Source: Chitinophaga niabensis
GTDB lineage: Bacteria; Bacteroidota; Bacteroidia; Chitinophagales; Chitinophagaceae
Direction: 5' to 3'
Length of the DNA: 64,000 nt
Assembly: GCF_039545795.1 (NCBI RefSeq)
Contig: NZ_CP154260.1
Location: 2,423,001-2,487,000 of the forward strand
The stretch's first letter is position 1. Every line of letters starts with the position of its first letter. Below, piece after piece: positions 1 through 9,696 of this stretch. Under the pieces are notes generated by a model that did no database searches, had not been told where the DNA came from, and saw only the letters and a program-made list of their open reading frames with translations. Made by a program: the position numbers and the translations under genes.

Positions 1-957
1 ATGTTAGCTTTGGCATTTACTACTACTCATGCACAGACAAGTAAGTTTTACATAAAAGCCGCCGGAGGTTATTTCTTCAGTGTTTCCAATGGCCAGTTCC
101 CGGATGTAGGGCCTTATCCTCCAAGAGATCAGCACGATGTTGTGAACCCCACTACCGGCGGTATCACCACGGTTTCTGAAAAAGTACTGACCGGCTCTTA
201 TGGAGAAGGTTTCAGGGGTGGTTTAACCCTGGGATATAACTTCAATAGGTACGTAGGTATAGAAGGTACTTTCAACTACTTCCAGAGCGTAAAGAACCTG
301 ATGACGCGTAATGTTACCACCATCCAGGGAACTACAACAACAGTAGGGAGCGTGGAATCAAGAGGGCATGTGAATGCCATAGATTTTGCACCCAGCCTGG
401 TGTTCAGCCCCGGTCTTGAAAAATGGAACCCTTATGTGCGTTTTGGTTTTGTAGTACCATTGTGGGGCCGCCTGAATATAGAAACGGAAGCCACCCGTAC
501 CAGTGCTGTGCCGGGGCAACCGGCAACCGTAGTGGCACAGACGGCCATACACCGTGAGGAAGAAGTGAAGCCAAGCCCTACCATTGGATTCCAGGGAGCG
601 TTAGGTGTTACTTATGCAGTGGCCAAACGCTTTGATATCTTCCTGGAAACAGAATACAGGAATGTACCGGTGAAGAGCAAAAGCAAAGAAGTGACCGCGT
701 ATAATGAAGTGACCAATGTGGTGAACACCACTAACGGAACCGTGATCTCAACACAACGGAGAGGGCTGAACGATCTCAGCACTGCTGAAAGGGAAACGGA
801 TTATGTGACCACACTGGACCAGAATTCCAATACACCCACCGGTACTGCCGGTTCTAAAACAAATTATAAGAATGATAATACACCTGCTAATGACCTGAAG
901 TCCTATATCAATATAGGTGGTCTTGGTGCCAACCTGGGCGTACGGTTACGTTTCTGA
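1..957 (+). CDS. outer-membrane beta-barrel protein, 5' end cut by window edge
   Basis: At least 318 residues. The window opens inside or at the end of a signal peptide: residues 1-12 look like the tail of an export signal ending at an Ala-Gln site, so the true start probably lies upstream. The rest has alternating polar/aromatic strands with long Thr/Asn-rich loops and ends in 'GVRLRF', a typical C-terminal strand of an outer-membrane barrel. A Gly-Tyr-Asn-Phe strand near residue 78 and 'VGIEGTFNYF' near 88 fit small OmpA/opacity-like barrels. Role unknown. Its stop lies 5 bases from the stop of the convergent AraC gene, with no room for a separate terminator. Confidence 0.75.
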   Translation: MLALAFTTTHAQTSKFYIKAAGGYFFSVSNGQFPDVGPYPPRDQHDVVNPTTGGITTVSEKVLTGSYGEGFRGGLTLGYNFNRYVGIEGTFNYFQSVKNLMTRNVTTIQGTTTTVGSVESRGHVNAIDFAPSLVFSPGLEKWNPYVRFGFVVPLWGRLNIETEATRTSAVPGQPATVVAQTAIHREEEVKPSPTIGFQGALGVTYAVAKRFDIFLETEYRNVPVKSKSKEVTAYNEVTNVVNTTNGTVISTQRRGLNDLSTAERETDYVTTLDQNSNTPTGTAGSKTNYKNDNTPANDLKSYINIGGLGANLGVRLRF

Positions 958-962
958 CCGCA

Positions 963-1847
963 TCAGGTGCCTCGCTTGGTACGATAATGATTGGGAGAAA
1001 CACCCATCAGTTTATTGAACATCCGCGAAAAATAATAGGGATCTTCCATCCCCAGTTTATACGCTATTTCTTTCACCCGGAGATCCGTGAATATCAGGTA
1101 TTGGCATGCCTTCTGGATCTTCAGGTGATTGAAGTATTCCATAGGGGCAAAGCCCGTTTTCTTCCGGAAGATGCTGGAATAGTGGGAGGCAGACAGGTTA
1201 ACGGATTGCGCAATATTAGCCAGCGTAAGCATTTTGGACAACTGCTGTTGCATATAGTTGATAGACATTTCCACCACATCCGTACTTTGCTTTTTCTCAG
1301 AGAGGTTGAACTTATCATCATACATAAAAGAAGATAAGAAATGCCATAAACACATATTGGCATAACACAGATTATCATTCCCATAACCCCGTTCCAGGCT
1401 GGCATAGATATCTTCAAAAAGATGCAGGCGCTTTTGCTGAAAAGTAATGGTACCGCTATGCCCGCTGTGTTGCCTGATCATGGCTTCCACGATCGCATTA
1501 GCGGCAGGGCCTTTGAAATGCATCCAATAGATGGTCCAGGAATCATTTTCGTCTGCCGCATAACTATGTGCACTGCCCGCAGGGATCACTACAAAAGTAT
1601 CCGGCCCTAATGAATATTTGCGTTTACCGATCTGCGCAGTTCCCTTTCCTTCCACACAATAGATCAGGATGTTCTGATCAATACCATGAAGCCGCTGGCG
1701 GAAGTGATATTTCGCTTTGGGATAATAACCGATATCCGTCACAAAAGCTCCTTCAATGACCGGGTTGCTGACGCAGAGATCAGTGATGATCTTCCTTGGA
1801 ACAATAATGGCCCGCTGGCCTTCGAATCCTTCTTTTTTTCTTAACAT
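963..1847 (-). CDS. AraC-family transcriptional regulator
   Basis: 294 residues. The N-terminal part (about 20-170) is a cupin-like sugar-sensing domain, with 'GKGTAQIGKRKYSLGPDTFVVIPAGSAH' character near residues 68-95. The C-terminal part (about 190-290) holds the two helix-turn-helix units of the AraC/XylS family, including 'LTLANIAQSVNLSASHYSSI' and then 'VKEIAYKLGMEDPYYFSRMF'. It is divergent from the SusC gene at 2039 with about 190 bases between the two starts, so it is the obvious candidate to activate that locus when a breakdown sugar is present. One-component AraC regulators of sugar loci are common in Bacteroidota. The inducer cannot be read from sequence. Confidence 0.9.
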   Translation of the reverse strand: MLRKKEGFEGQRAIIVPRKIITDLCVSNPVIEGAFVTDIGYYPKAKYHFRQRLHGIDQNILIYCVEGKGTAQIGKRKYSLGPDTFVVIPAGSAHSYAADENDSWTIYWMHFKGPAANAIVEAMIRQHSGHSGTITFQQKRLHLFEDIYASLERGYGNDNLCYANMCLWHFLSSFMYDDKFNLSEKKQSTDVVEMSINYMQQQLSKMLTLANIAQSVNLSASHYSSIFRKKTGFAPMEYFNHLKIQKACQYLIFTDLRVKEIAYKLGMEDPYYFSRMFNKLMGVSPNHYRTKRGT

Positions 1848-1961
1848 GGTCAGCCCAAATTACAATAAAAAAATCCATGAGGGAAGCTTTCATGGTAAGT
1901 TTTTGCTGGTGTAGTAAAATGTCGCCAATAAGATAATCCATCTTTTCAATCAGAATCTCTA

Positions 1962-1992
1962 TTGAAGCGCCGGGTTTATCTTTCAATATTTG
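1962..1992 (+). promoter_or_regulatory. candidate Bacteroidota promoter for the GH30/GH2 PUL
   Basis: TTG at 1962-1964, a 20-base gap, then AATATTTG at 1985-1992, which matches the TAnnTTTG -7 consensus except at its first base. It lies 46 bases before the SusC start. An inverted repeat TGTAAA-N5-TTTACA at 2021-2037 sits between it and the ATG and could be an operator or leader hairpin. Confidence 0.5.
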
Positions 1993-2038
1993 TACTCAGT
2001 CAACCACACTCATTCCACGATGTAAAAAAACTTTACAC

Positions 2039-5000
2039 ATGAAAAAACACTTCCAGCTCTTCTGGGTTTTTTCCTTCATTTTTTGCCATGCCGCTTTTTC
2101 ACAAGGCTCGGTCATTAAAGGAAAGATCACCGGCAGTAATCAATCTCCCTTACCAAATATTTCTGTACAGGTGAAAGGAACCGGTACAGGAGCCATTACC
2201 AACCCCCAGGGTGAATTTTCACTCACCGCTCCGGCAGACGCAACACTGATCATCTCTTCCATTGGCTTCATTAGAAAAGAAGTATCTGTATCCGGCCGCC
2301 AGTTTATTGCCGTTACACTGGAAGAGGACAGTAAACAACTGACAGATGTGGTAGTGATCGGCTACCAGTCTACCGCCAGGAAGAATGTGACCACTTCTAT
2401 TTCTTCCATATCAGCCAAAGATATTGAACCGTATACCTCCGGCACTGTGGCTACAGCCATACAAGGTAAGCTGGCAGGTGTGCAGGTGATGGCTGCAGAT
2501 GGTTCCGTAGGTTCGCAGCCCCGCATCCTGGTGCGCGGCCTTAGTAGTATCACCGGTAATACCACACCACTGGTGATCGTAGATGGAATGGAAATAGGCT
2601 ACAATTTCATGAATACCATTAACCCCCTGGATATTGCCACTATCGATATCCTGAAAGATGCTTCCGCCGCTTCCATCTATGGTGCCCGTTCCGGTCAGGG
2701 TGTGATCCTGATCACCACAAAACGTGGTAAAGGTGCCACGCAGATCAACTTCCAGGCTGCCTATGGTATTGCCACACCCCCTAAAATTAAGATCGCAGGT
2801 GCGCAGGAATATGCTGCCACTATGAACAAGATCGCAGAGAACAGCGGAACAGCACTTCCTTTCCCGGATGTGAGTACGTTGAAGGATAACAATTACTGGG
2901 ATCAGACCTTTGGGCAGGGTACCAAACAGAGTTATAACATGAGCGTGACGGGTGGAAAAGAAGGCCTCTCTGTTTTTGGCAGCATGGGTTATTATTCAGA
3001 GAGTTCATATGCCGGTGACCGAGGTGGCCAGTGGAAGAAAGCCACCGCCCGCCTGAATGTGGATTGGGACATCAACAAAGTGGTGAAACTGGGTTTCGGC
3101 TTAGCACCCCGTTATGAGAATTATCCCTTTGCGCCGCTGAACCTTACCTGGCCTGCTTTTGCGATGGACCCAACTGTAGCGCCTTATAGAACGGAAGCAG
3201 AAGTGCGTGCTTCCCTGCCTGCACTAACAGGTACTTTCGCAGACCTGATGACGGCCTTTAATCCTTATTACAGCATGGTCGGCCGTTCTTCCTTCAATGG
3301 CATTGTGAGCCCGGAATTCAACCTCCGTACTAATTTCGATAAGCGGGAATATTTCGGCGGCCAGTTCAATACTTACCTGGAACTGAAACCACTGAAGGGT
3401 CTTGTACTTAAAACAGCGCTGGATGCAACCGCTAACTTTTCTCAGCAGAACACTTACGCGCCTAAATATTATTTCGCTACAAACAGTTACAATGCCAAAA
3501 CAACGGTTGGTACCAATACTTCCTATAACAGCCGCTTAAAGATCACGAATACGGCAGATTATACTTTGCCGCTGCCTGCAGACCATGCCGTGAACGTACT
3601 GCTGGGGCATAGCTATGATAACTATACTACCAAAGGCTCTAATGCATCACGTGAGAATATTCCTTTTGATACGGAACCATTCCGCTTTATCAATGGAGGT
3701 AACCTCGTAACCGGCGGCGGTGGAGGATATCAGCCCGGTGCTGCACCATTCGGGAAAATGCTTTCCTTCTTCGGTTCACTCCGTTATAACTATAAAGAAA
3801 AGTATTACCTCAGCGGCGCTATGCGGGCAGACGCTTCTTCACTCGTAAATCCTTTATACCGCTGGGGCTATTTCCCATCGGTATCCGGTGCATGGGTGGT
3901 GTCACAGGAGCCTTTCTTTGAAAGCATCAGCCAAACGCTCAGCTACTTTAAATTAAGGGCCGGCTGGGGAAGGTCTGGTGGTAACCTGCCTGGCAGTGTA
4001 GGTGAATACATGTCCTATGTAACACCTGTCAATTATGTAGATGCCAACGGCGGTCCTATCTATGGATATACACCCGGCACCATCAGCAACCCTGAACTGC
4101 GTTGGGAGATACAGGAAGATTATACCATAGGTTTTGATGCAACACTTTTCCACGATAAACTGAACGTAACCGTAGAGCGTTATATCAAAACACCCAATAA
4201 CCTTTCCTTAACGGTAAGAGTAGATCCTGTACTGGGATATCCGCAGGGATATATTTCAACACAAAATGTGAACATCGGGAAGATGACCACCAAAGGCTGG
4301 GATATCGCAGTAGGTTACAAGGATAATATCACCCGTAAACTGAGCTTTGGCCTGAACCTCACCCTCAGCCAGTTTAAAAGTACCATTAATTACCTCTCTA
4401 CCTCAGATCCTATCATAGGCGGAGAAGCGAATGAAGTGATCTCCACTTTCCGCTCCCGTACCACAGTGGGTCATGCACCAGGTGTGTGGTGGGGGTATAT
4501 TGCAGACGGTGTATTCCAGACCAATGAAGAAGCGGCAGCTTATGTGAACAAGAACGGCGTGCGCCTGCAGCCACAGGCTACTGCGGGCGATCTGAAGTTC
4601 AGGGATTATAACGGAGATGGCAAACTGGATAACAGCGACCTGTCTGATATCGGATCCCCTTACCCTAAATTCTCCGGTGGTTTAACGCTCACCCTCAATT
4701 ACAGCAACTTTGATTTCAGAACAGAATTGTACGGCGTATTCGGTCAGCAGAATTTCAACAACTACAGGAGGAATATGGTGCCCGGCCCTAATTACAACTT
4801 CCTGTCTGGTTTCCAGAACCAGTTCTGGAGCGGCCCTGGTTCTACGAATAGTTTCCCGATCCTGCGGAAAACAGACCTCAATGGAAACTTCACAAAGATG
4901 TCCACCTTCTTCCTGGAGAAAGGAAATTTTGTTCGCTGCAATGTGATGCAACTGGGTTATACCGTTCCGCCAAAATTGATCAAAGGAATTAAGAATATAA

Positions 5001-5158
5001 GGGTGTACGTGTCTGCACAGAACCTATTTACCATTACCAATTATTCAGGCCTGAATCCGGATGTGCCCTGGTATTCTTCCATCTCCTACAACGGGTTGGA
5101 TAACTACCAGATGCTGGTTCCAAGAACTTATTTATTCGGATTGAACATTGGTTTGTAA
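2039..5158 (+). CDS. SusC/RagA-family TonB-dependent outer-membrane transporter
   Basis: 1039 residues. A signal peptide is followed by a carboxypeptidase-like regulatory domain (about 25-105, 'VIKGKITGSNQSPLPNISVQ'), a TonB plug (about 110-235) with the family signatures 'LVRGLSSI', 'PLVIVDGMEI' and 'DILKDASAASIYGARSGQGV', and then a large barrel of about 800 residues. Together with the SusD-like lipoprotein downstream it would import an oligosaccharide across the outer membrane using TonB energy. The SusD start lies 22 bases after its stop. First gene of the PUL, preceded by a candidate promoter and probably controlled by the divergent AraC regulator. Confidence 0.95.
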   Translation: MKKHFQLFWVFSFIFCHAAFSQGSVIKGKITGSNQSPLPNISVQVKGTGTGAITNPQGEFSLTAPADATLIISSIGFIRKEVSVSGRQFIAVTLEEDSKQLTDVVVIGYQSTARKNVTTSISSISAKDIEPYTSGTVATAIQGKLAGVQVMAADGSVGSQPRILVRGLSSITGNTTPLVIVDGMEIGYNFMNTINPLDIATIDILKDASAASIYGARSGQGVILITTKRGKGATQINFQAAYGIATPPKIKIAGAQEYAATMNKIAENSGTALPFPDVSTLKDNNYWDQTFGQGTKQSYNMSVTGGKEGLSVFGSMGYYSESSYAGDRGGQWKKATARLNVDWDINKVVKLGFGLAPRYENYPFAPLNLTWPAFAMDPTVAPYRTEAEVRASLPALTGTFADLMTAFNPYYSMVGRSSFNGIVSPEFNLRTNFDKREYFGGQFNTYLELKPLKGLVLKTALDATANFSQQNTYAPKYYFATNSYNAKTTVGTNTSYNSRLKITNTADYTLPLPADHAVNVLLGHSYDNYTTKGSNASRENIPFDTEPFRFINGGNLVTGGGGGYQPGAAPFGKMLSFFGSLRYNYKEKYYLSGAMRADASSLVNPLYRWGYFPSVSGAWVVSQEPFFESISQTLSYFKLRAGWGRSGGNLPGSVGEYMSYVTPVNYVDANGGPIYGYTPGTISNPELRWEIQEDYTIGFDATLFHDKLNVTVERYIKTPNNLSLTVRVDPVLGYPQGYISTQNVNIGKMTTKGWDIAVGYKDNITRKLSFGLNLTLSQFKSTINYLSTSDPIIGGEANEVISTFRSRTTVGHAPGVWWGYIADGVFQTNEEAAAYVNKNGVRLQPQATAGDLKFRDYNGDGKLDNSDLSDIGSPYPKFSGGLTLTLNYSNFDFRTELYGVFGQQNFNNYRRNMVPGPNYNFLSGFQNQFWSGPGSTNSFPILRKTDLNGNFTKMSTFFLEKGNFVRCNVMQLGYTVPPKLIKGIKNIRVYVSAQNLFTITNYSGLNPDVPWYSSISYNGLDNYQMLVPRTYLFGLNIGL

Positions 5159-5180
5159 AGAAAATTTCAAAAGCATTGTT

Positions 5181-6755
5181 ATGAAAAAATTCATCTTACT
5201 CTTTGCAGGGTTCGCTATAGGAGGGAGTTCCTGTTCACTGGACCAGGACCCTTATGGCTCTGCGATCGTAGAATCACAATATTATACCACACTCGCACAA
5301 TGTAATACTTCCACACTGGTAGCTTACCGTTTTATAGATTATGCTACCTGGTGGGAAATACTCAACTTTCGTTTCCTGTCCGGAGAAGCTTCCAGTGATA
5401 ATGCGTGGATAGGCAACACCTATCAATCCACACACCCTACTTACGATGCGGTAGCACATTATACACTGGATGCTGCGAACGACAGGAATGAAGCTCAATG
5501 GATAGACCTCTATAAAAGTATCGGCCGTTTCAACAGCACCATTGCAGGTATCCAGCGTGCGCCCATTGATGATAACAGCAAAAAGCAGTTCATTGCGGAA
5601 CTGAAGTTCCTGCGCGCCTGGTGTTACTTTGACCTGGTGCGTAACTGGGGAGGTGTACCCATTGTGCTAACCATCCTTTCTCCGGATAACCATCCTGCGC
5701 GTAACACTGTGAAAGAGGTGTACGACCAGGTGATTGCCGATCTGCAGGAAGGTGTGGCAATACTGCCTAAAAAATCACAGTACCCTGCCACGGAAAAGTT
5801 CAGGGCATCCAAAGGCGCTGCATTAACACTGCTGGCTAAAACCTACCTGTATATAGAAGACTGGCCCAAGGCAGAGCTGGCAGCCAAAGAGGTGATAGAC
5901 CAGGGTGAATATAACCTGGAAACCAGTTTTGCTACGTTATGGGCTTATACTTACAGGAATGGAACGGAATCTATCTTTGAACATCAGAACGGTTCCTCAC
6001 AGGTACCCGCCCTGCCGGCAAACGATTTTGCAAAAATGCTGAACTCTGTTGCTGATGCCGGCTGGGGATATTATTCCGCCACCAGCGACCTGGAGAATGC
6101 TTATAAGTCGGAAGGAGACAGCATCCGTTTGCAATGGACCATCAACCGCCATGGCTTACCGGTGGCAGGTGATCCGAATACACCATCTTTCGATGGCCGT
6201 CCTTATCCTGCGTTGAACAGTCATTCTAAATCTGCACGTTTCAGCCGCAAACATTACATACCAAAAGCACAAAGACCGGCGAACGGATTGCCGGCTTTGA
6301 ACGACAAGATCCTGCGGTTTTCTGAAGCCCTGCTGATCCATGCAGAGGCCTGTGCTATGCAGAATAAAACAACTGAGGCACTTGCTTCTCTGAAAAGAGT
6401 GCGCGACAGGGTGAACCTCACCACGAATATGGCATTAACCGGCTGGGACCTCATCAATGCAGTGCGTAAAGAGAGAAGACTTGAATTCGCTTTTGAAGGA
6501 GACCGTTTGTACGATATCCGCAGGTGGAAAGACCAGGCCGGCAAACCGGTGATCAACAGCATCATGGGGCCGAACGGAAGTTTTGTGTTGTACAATACGC
6601 AAACCAGTACGGATGTATGGGAAAAGAGGAATCCTGTGGAATTGCAGAACAAGGGTTTCAATTTCAATCCTGAGATCCACGCGTTATGGCCTATCCCGTC
6701 CAACCAGATCATTATTTCTGAAGGAGCTGTGAAGCAGAATCCCGGATACTTTTAA
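5181..6755 (+). CDS. SusD/RagB-family glycan-binding lipoprotein
   Basis: 524 residues from the ATG at 5181. The open frame extends to 5148, but the in-frame sequence from 5181 gives a clean lipoprotein signal ('MKKFILLFAGFAIGGSSC', lipid-bearing Cys 18), so this start is preferred. SusD landmarks are 'FIAELKFLRAWCYFDLVRNWGGVP' near 120-145 (the TPR-like helical region) and the C-terminal 'LINAVRKERRLEFAFEGDRLYDIRRW' and 'ALWPIPSNQI' near the end. It should cap the SusC barrel at 2039-5158 and bind the glycan at the cell surface. Followed after 11 bases by the GH30 enzyme. Confidence 0.93.
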   Translation: MKKFILLFAGFAIGGSSCSLDQDPYGSAIVESQYYTTLAQCNTSTLVAYRFIDYATWWEILNFRFLSGEASSDNAWIGNTYQSTHPTYDAVAHYTLDAANDRNEAQWIDLYKSIGRFNSTIAGIQRAPIDDNSKKQFIAELKFLRAWCYFDLVRNWGGVPIVLTILSPDNHPARNTVKEVYDQVIADLQEGVAILPKKSQYPATEKFRASKGAALTLLAKTYLYIEDWPKAELAAKEVIDQGEYNLETSFATLWAYTYRNGTESIFEHQNGSSQVPALPANDFAKMLNSVADAGWGYYSATSDLENAYKSEGDSIRLQWTINRHGLPVAGDPNTPSFDGRPYPALNSHSKSARFSRKHYIPKAQRPANGLPALNDKILRFSEALLIHAEACAMQNKTTEALASLKRVRDRVNLTTNMALTGWDLINAVRKERRLEFAFEGDRLYDIRRWKDQAGKPVINSIMGPNGSFVLYNTQTSTDVWEKRNPVELQNKGFNFNPEIHALWPIPSNQIIISEGAVKQNPGYF

Positions 6756-6766
6756 GGAATTTAATT

Positions 6767-8377
6767 ATGAGAACGATCATGAAATTGTTTTGCCTTGCGC
6801 TCCTGGCTATTAACTGTGGGAAAAGTTCAACACCACCGGGTCAGGAACCCAATACCTGTATATTCCTGGGCGTGGATACCTGCCTGCAGAAACCGAAAAC
6901 CGTTATTACGATCAATATGGGCAGCACAAAGCAAACCATTCACAGCTTTGGGGCTTCCGATTGCTGGACCACCAAGTTCATTGGAAAATGGGCCAATGTG
7001 CAGAAGAAAGATCAGATAGCTGATCTGTTATTCAGTATGGACACTACGGCAAACGGAACGCCAAAGGGGATCGGCTTATCACTCTGGCGCTTTAACATCG
7101 GCGGCGGCAGTTTTGAACAGGGCCAGAACAGTAATATTGCGGATGAATGGAGAAGGGAGGAGTGTTTTATGAACCCGGATAATACATACGACTGGTCCAG
7201 GCAGCAAGGCCAGCAATGGTTCCTGCAGGCAGCTAAACAACGTGGTGTGAAATACACCCTCGGCTTTTCCCTGACCCCGCCGGTATTCATGTCTAAGAAC
7301 GGGAAAGCATATAACAGTTCCGGCGGCACTGCCCTGAACATACAGGATGGCAAATTAGACGCATACGCGGGTTTTATGGCGGAGGTAACCAAACACTTCC
7401 AGTTTGATTACTTAAGCCCTGTAAACGAACCGCAATGGGCCTGGGGGCAACCTACTTCTGCCGGTCAGGAAGGCACGCAATGTACGAATGATGAAATAGC
7501 CGCACTCTGTAAAGCCATTGCGCCTAAACTGGCAGGCACAAATTCTCAGATCGTAGTAGGAGAGGCAGGCACACTGGCTTACCTCTATGGCACCAATACG
7601 GATAACCGCGGAGATCAGATCACGCAGTTCTTTAACACCGCATCCGCCAACTACATCGGCAACCTGCCCAATATGGCGCATACTATCTCAGGGCACAGTT
7701 ACTTTACCACCTGTCCGGATAACACACTGATCAGCACCAGGCAGCAACTGCTGAATAAGATCAGCCAGGTGGATGCCACACTGAACACCTGGCAAACTGA
7801 ATTCGGCATCCTGGGAGATATCTGTGGCCAGTACAACGGCTCCCCAAGGAACACCGGCATCGAATACGGATTGTATGTTGCCAAAACCATTCATCACGAT
7901 CTTGTGATTGCCAACATGAATTCCTGGCAGTGGTGGCTGGCTGTAAGTCCTTATAATTACAGCGATGCCCTGGTATACATCAATGATCCCGCCGGCCAGA
8001 TGAATGTGGCCAACTGTAAAACAGACGGTATTGTTGTGGAATCAAAACAACTCTGGGCATTCGGTAACTACGCTCGTTTTATCAGGCCCGGTATGAAACG
8101 TGTGGAAACTTCCATCCCCGGCAACAATGATCCTGCCATAGCTGCCGGAACATTGATGATCTCTGCCTGGAAACAGGAAGCAGATAAGAAAGTAGTGGTA
8201 GTGCTGGTGAACCCGGAAGCAAAAGAAAAAACCATACAACTGAACGGATTAACGGTTGGTGTGTTAGATCAGTATACAACAGATGCTACTAATAACCTGA
8301 AGAGAACACAATCAACTGCCAGTGAAATTAGGGTGCCCGCAAAATCTGTTGTAACATTAACAGGAAAATATCAATAA
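6767..8377 (+). CDS. GH30-family glycoside hydrolase, lipoprotein
   Basis: 536 residues. Either the ATG at 6767 or the one four codons later gives a lipoprotein signal with 'LAINC' (Cys 17), so the enzyme is probably lipid-anchored. The fold is a (beta/alpha)8 barrel followed by a small beta-sandwich (about 440-536). Catalytic residues match clan GH-A/GH30: the acid/base Glu 221 in 'SPVNEPQW' and the nucleophile Glu 345 in 'WQTEFG'. 'IHSFGASDCW' near 58-67 is also typical of GH30. GH30 includes beta-1,6-glucanases, beta-1,6-galactanases, xylanases and glucosylceramidases; the substrate is not decided here. Its stop shares one base with the start of the permease gene, which indicates translational coupling. 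Confidence 0.88.
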   Translation: MRTIMKLFCLALLAINCGKSSTPPGQEPNTCIFLGVDTCLQKPKTVITINMGSTKQTIHSFGASDCWTTKFIGKWANVQKKDQIADLLFSMDTTANGTPKGIGLSLWRFNIGGGSFEQGQNSNIADEWRREECFMNPDNTYDWSRQQGQQWFLQAAKQRGVKYTLGFSLTPPVFMSKNGKAYNSSGGTALNIQDGKLDAYAGFMAEVTKHFQFDYLSPVNEPQWAWGQPTSAGQEGTQCTNDEIAALCKAIAPKLAGTNSQIVVGEAGTLAYLYGTNTDNRGDQITQFFNTASANYIGNLPNMAHTISGHSYFTTCPDNTLISTRQQLLNKISQVDATLNTWQTEFGILGDICGQYNGSPRNTGIEYGLYVAKTIHHDLVIANMNSWQWWLAVSPYNYSDALVYINDPAGQMNVANCKTDGIVVESKQLWAFGNYARFIRPGMKRVETSIPGNNDPAIAAGTLMISAWKQEADKKVVVVLVNPEAKEKTIQLNGLTVGVLDQYTTDATNNLKRTQSTASEIRVPAKSVVTLTGKYQ

Positions 8378-9687
8378 TGAGCAAGCAATTCAATCATACC
8401 TACATCATCGGCATTTCATTTATTTCGGCATTAGGCGGATATCTCTTTGGTTTTGATTTTGCAGTGATCTCCGGCGCGCTGCCTTTCCTGCGCGATGCCT
8501 TTGGGCTTAATGCATGGTGGGAAGGTTTTCTAACCGGCTCACTGGCATTAGGTTGTATGGTAGGTTGCCTTGCTGCCGGAAAACTGGCAGACCGCTACGG
8601 CAGAAAACCGGGGCTGATGCTGGCCGCGCTGATCTTCACGCTTTCCTCTTTAGGTATGGCATGGTCCAATAGCCTCACGATGTTTGTTTGCATGCGTTTT
8701 GCCGCAGGTATCGGTGTGGGCATGGCTTCTATCCTCAGTCCTTTGTATATCGCAGAAGTTTCTCCTGCACATATACGGGGCAGGAATGTTTCCATCAACC
8801 AGTTAACCATCGTGATAGGCATATTGATCACTAACCTCGTGAATTACACGCTGGCCGGTAAAGGTGCAGAAGCCTGGCGCTGGATGTTTGGTTTGGGTGC
8901 AGTACCCTCCGTTATCTTTTTACTGGGCGTGTTCTGGTTGCCGGAAAGCCCGCGCTGGCTGATCGGCAAAGGAAAAACAGCAGAAGCAAAAAAGATCCTG
9001 GCAAAGATCGGCACGGAGGAAGTGGTGATTGAAAAACCTTCCGCAGAACCATCCTATAAAGCCGTATTTGAAAAAGCAGTAAGGCCGGCAGTAATAATAG
9101 GTATTACCCTGGCAGTGTTCCAGCAGTTATGCGGTATCAATATTGTATTCAATTATACTTCTACCATTTTTGCTTCCGTAGGGGCAGACCTCAATAGCCA
9201 GTTATTTGAAACCATCACCATTGGCATCGTGAACCTTGTTTTCACCTTAGTGGCCATGTGGCAGGTGGATAAACTGGGGCGCAGGCCATTGATGCTGATC
9301 GGTTCGGCAGGCCTTTCCATAGTGTATATCATACTGGCATCACTGCTGCAGCACCAGGTGGATGTGCGGCTCGTTTCCTTCTTTGTGATGCTGGCCATTG
9401 CTTTGTATGCTACCTCACTGGCCCCGGTGACCTGGGTATTGATCTCTGAGATATTTCCTAACCACATCAGGGGACTGGCTTCATCCATTGCCGTTGTTTC
9501 CCTGTGGGGGGCTTATTTCATCCTGGTGTTTACTTTCCCCATCCTGGCAGAGCAACTCGGTACTTATGGACCATTCTATCTGTACGCCGGCATCTGCGCA
9601 CTGGGTTTCCTGTTCATCAGAAGTAAGGTAAAGGAAACAAAAGGGCAATCCCTTGAGCAATTAGAACAACATTTAACAGGACATTAA
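8377..9687 (+). CDS. sugar-porter-family MFS transporter
   Basis: 436 residues and about 12 membrane helices. Sugar-porter signatures are 'GYLFGFDFAVISGALP' near the N-terminus, 'DRYGRKPGLM' after helix 2, 'PESPRWL' at the end of the first half and 'DKLGRRPLML' in the matching loop of the second half. It resembles the XylE/GalP group of proton-coupled monosaccharide or disaccharide symporters in the inner membrane. It would take up what GH30 and GH2 release in the periplasm. The start overlaps the GH30 stop by one base (TAATG). Substrate unknown. Confidence 0.9.
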   Translation: MSKQFNHTYIIGISFISALGGYLFGFDFAVISGALPFLRDAFGLNAWWEGFLTGSLALGCMVGCLAAGKLADRYGRKPGLMLAALIFTLSSLGMAWSNSLTMFVCMRFAAGIGVGMASILSPLYIAEVSPAHIRGRNVSINQLTIVIGILITNLVNYTLAGKGAEAWRWMFGLGAVPSVIFLLGVFWLPESPRWLIGKGKTAEAKKILAKIGTEEVVIEKPSAEPSYKAVFEKAVRPAVIIGITLAVFQQLCGINIVFNYTSTIFASVGADLNSQLFETITIGIVNLVFTLVAMWQVDKLGRRPLMLIGSAGLSIVYIILASLLQHQVDVRLVSFFVMLAIALYATSLAPVTWVLISEIFPNHIRGLASSIAVVSLWGAYFILVFTFPILAEQLGTYGPFYLYAGICALGFLFIRSKVKETKGQSLEQLEQHLTGH

Positions 9688-9696
9688 AACACAGAC

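Noticed and set aside
2021..2037. Inverted repeat TGTAAA-N5-TTTACA as a confirmed AraC site
   Set aside because: AraC-family sites are usually direct repeats upstream of the promoter; this one lies beside the ATG, so it is only noted.
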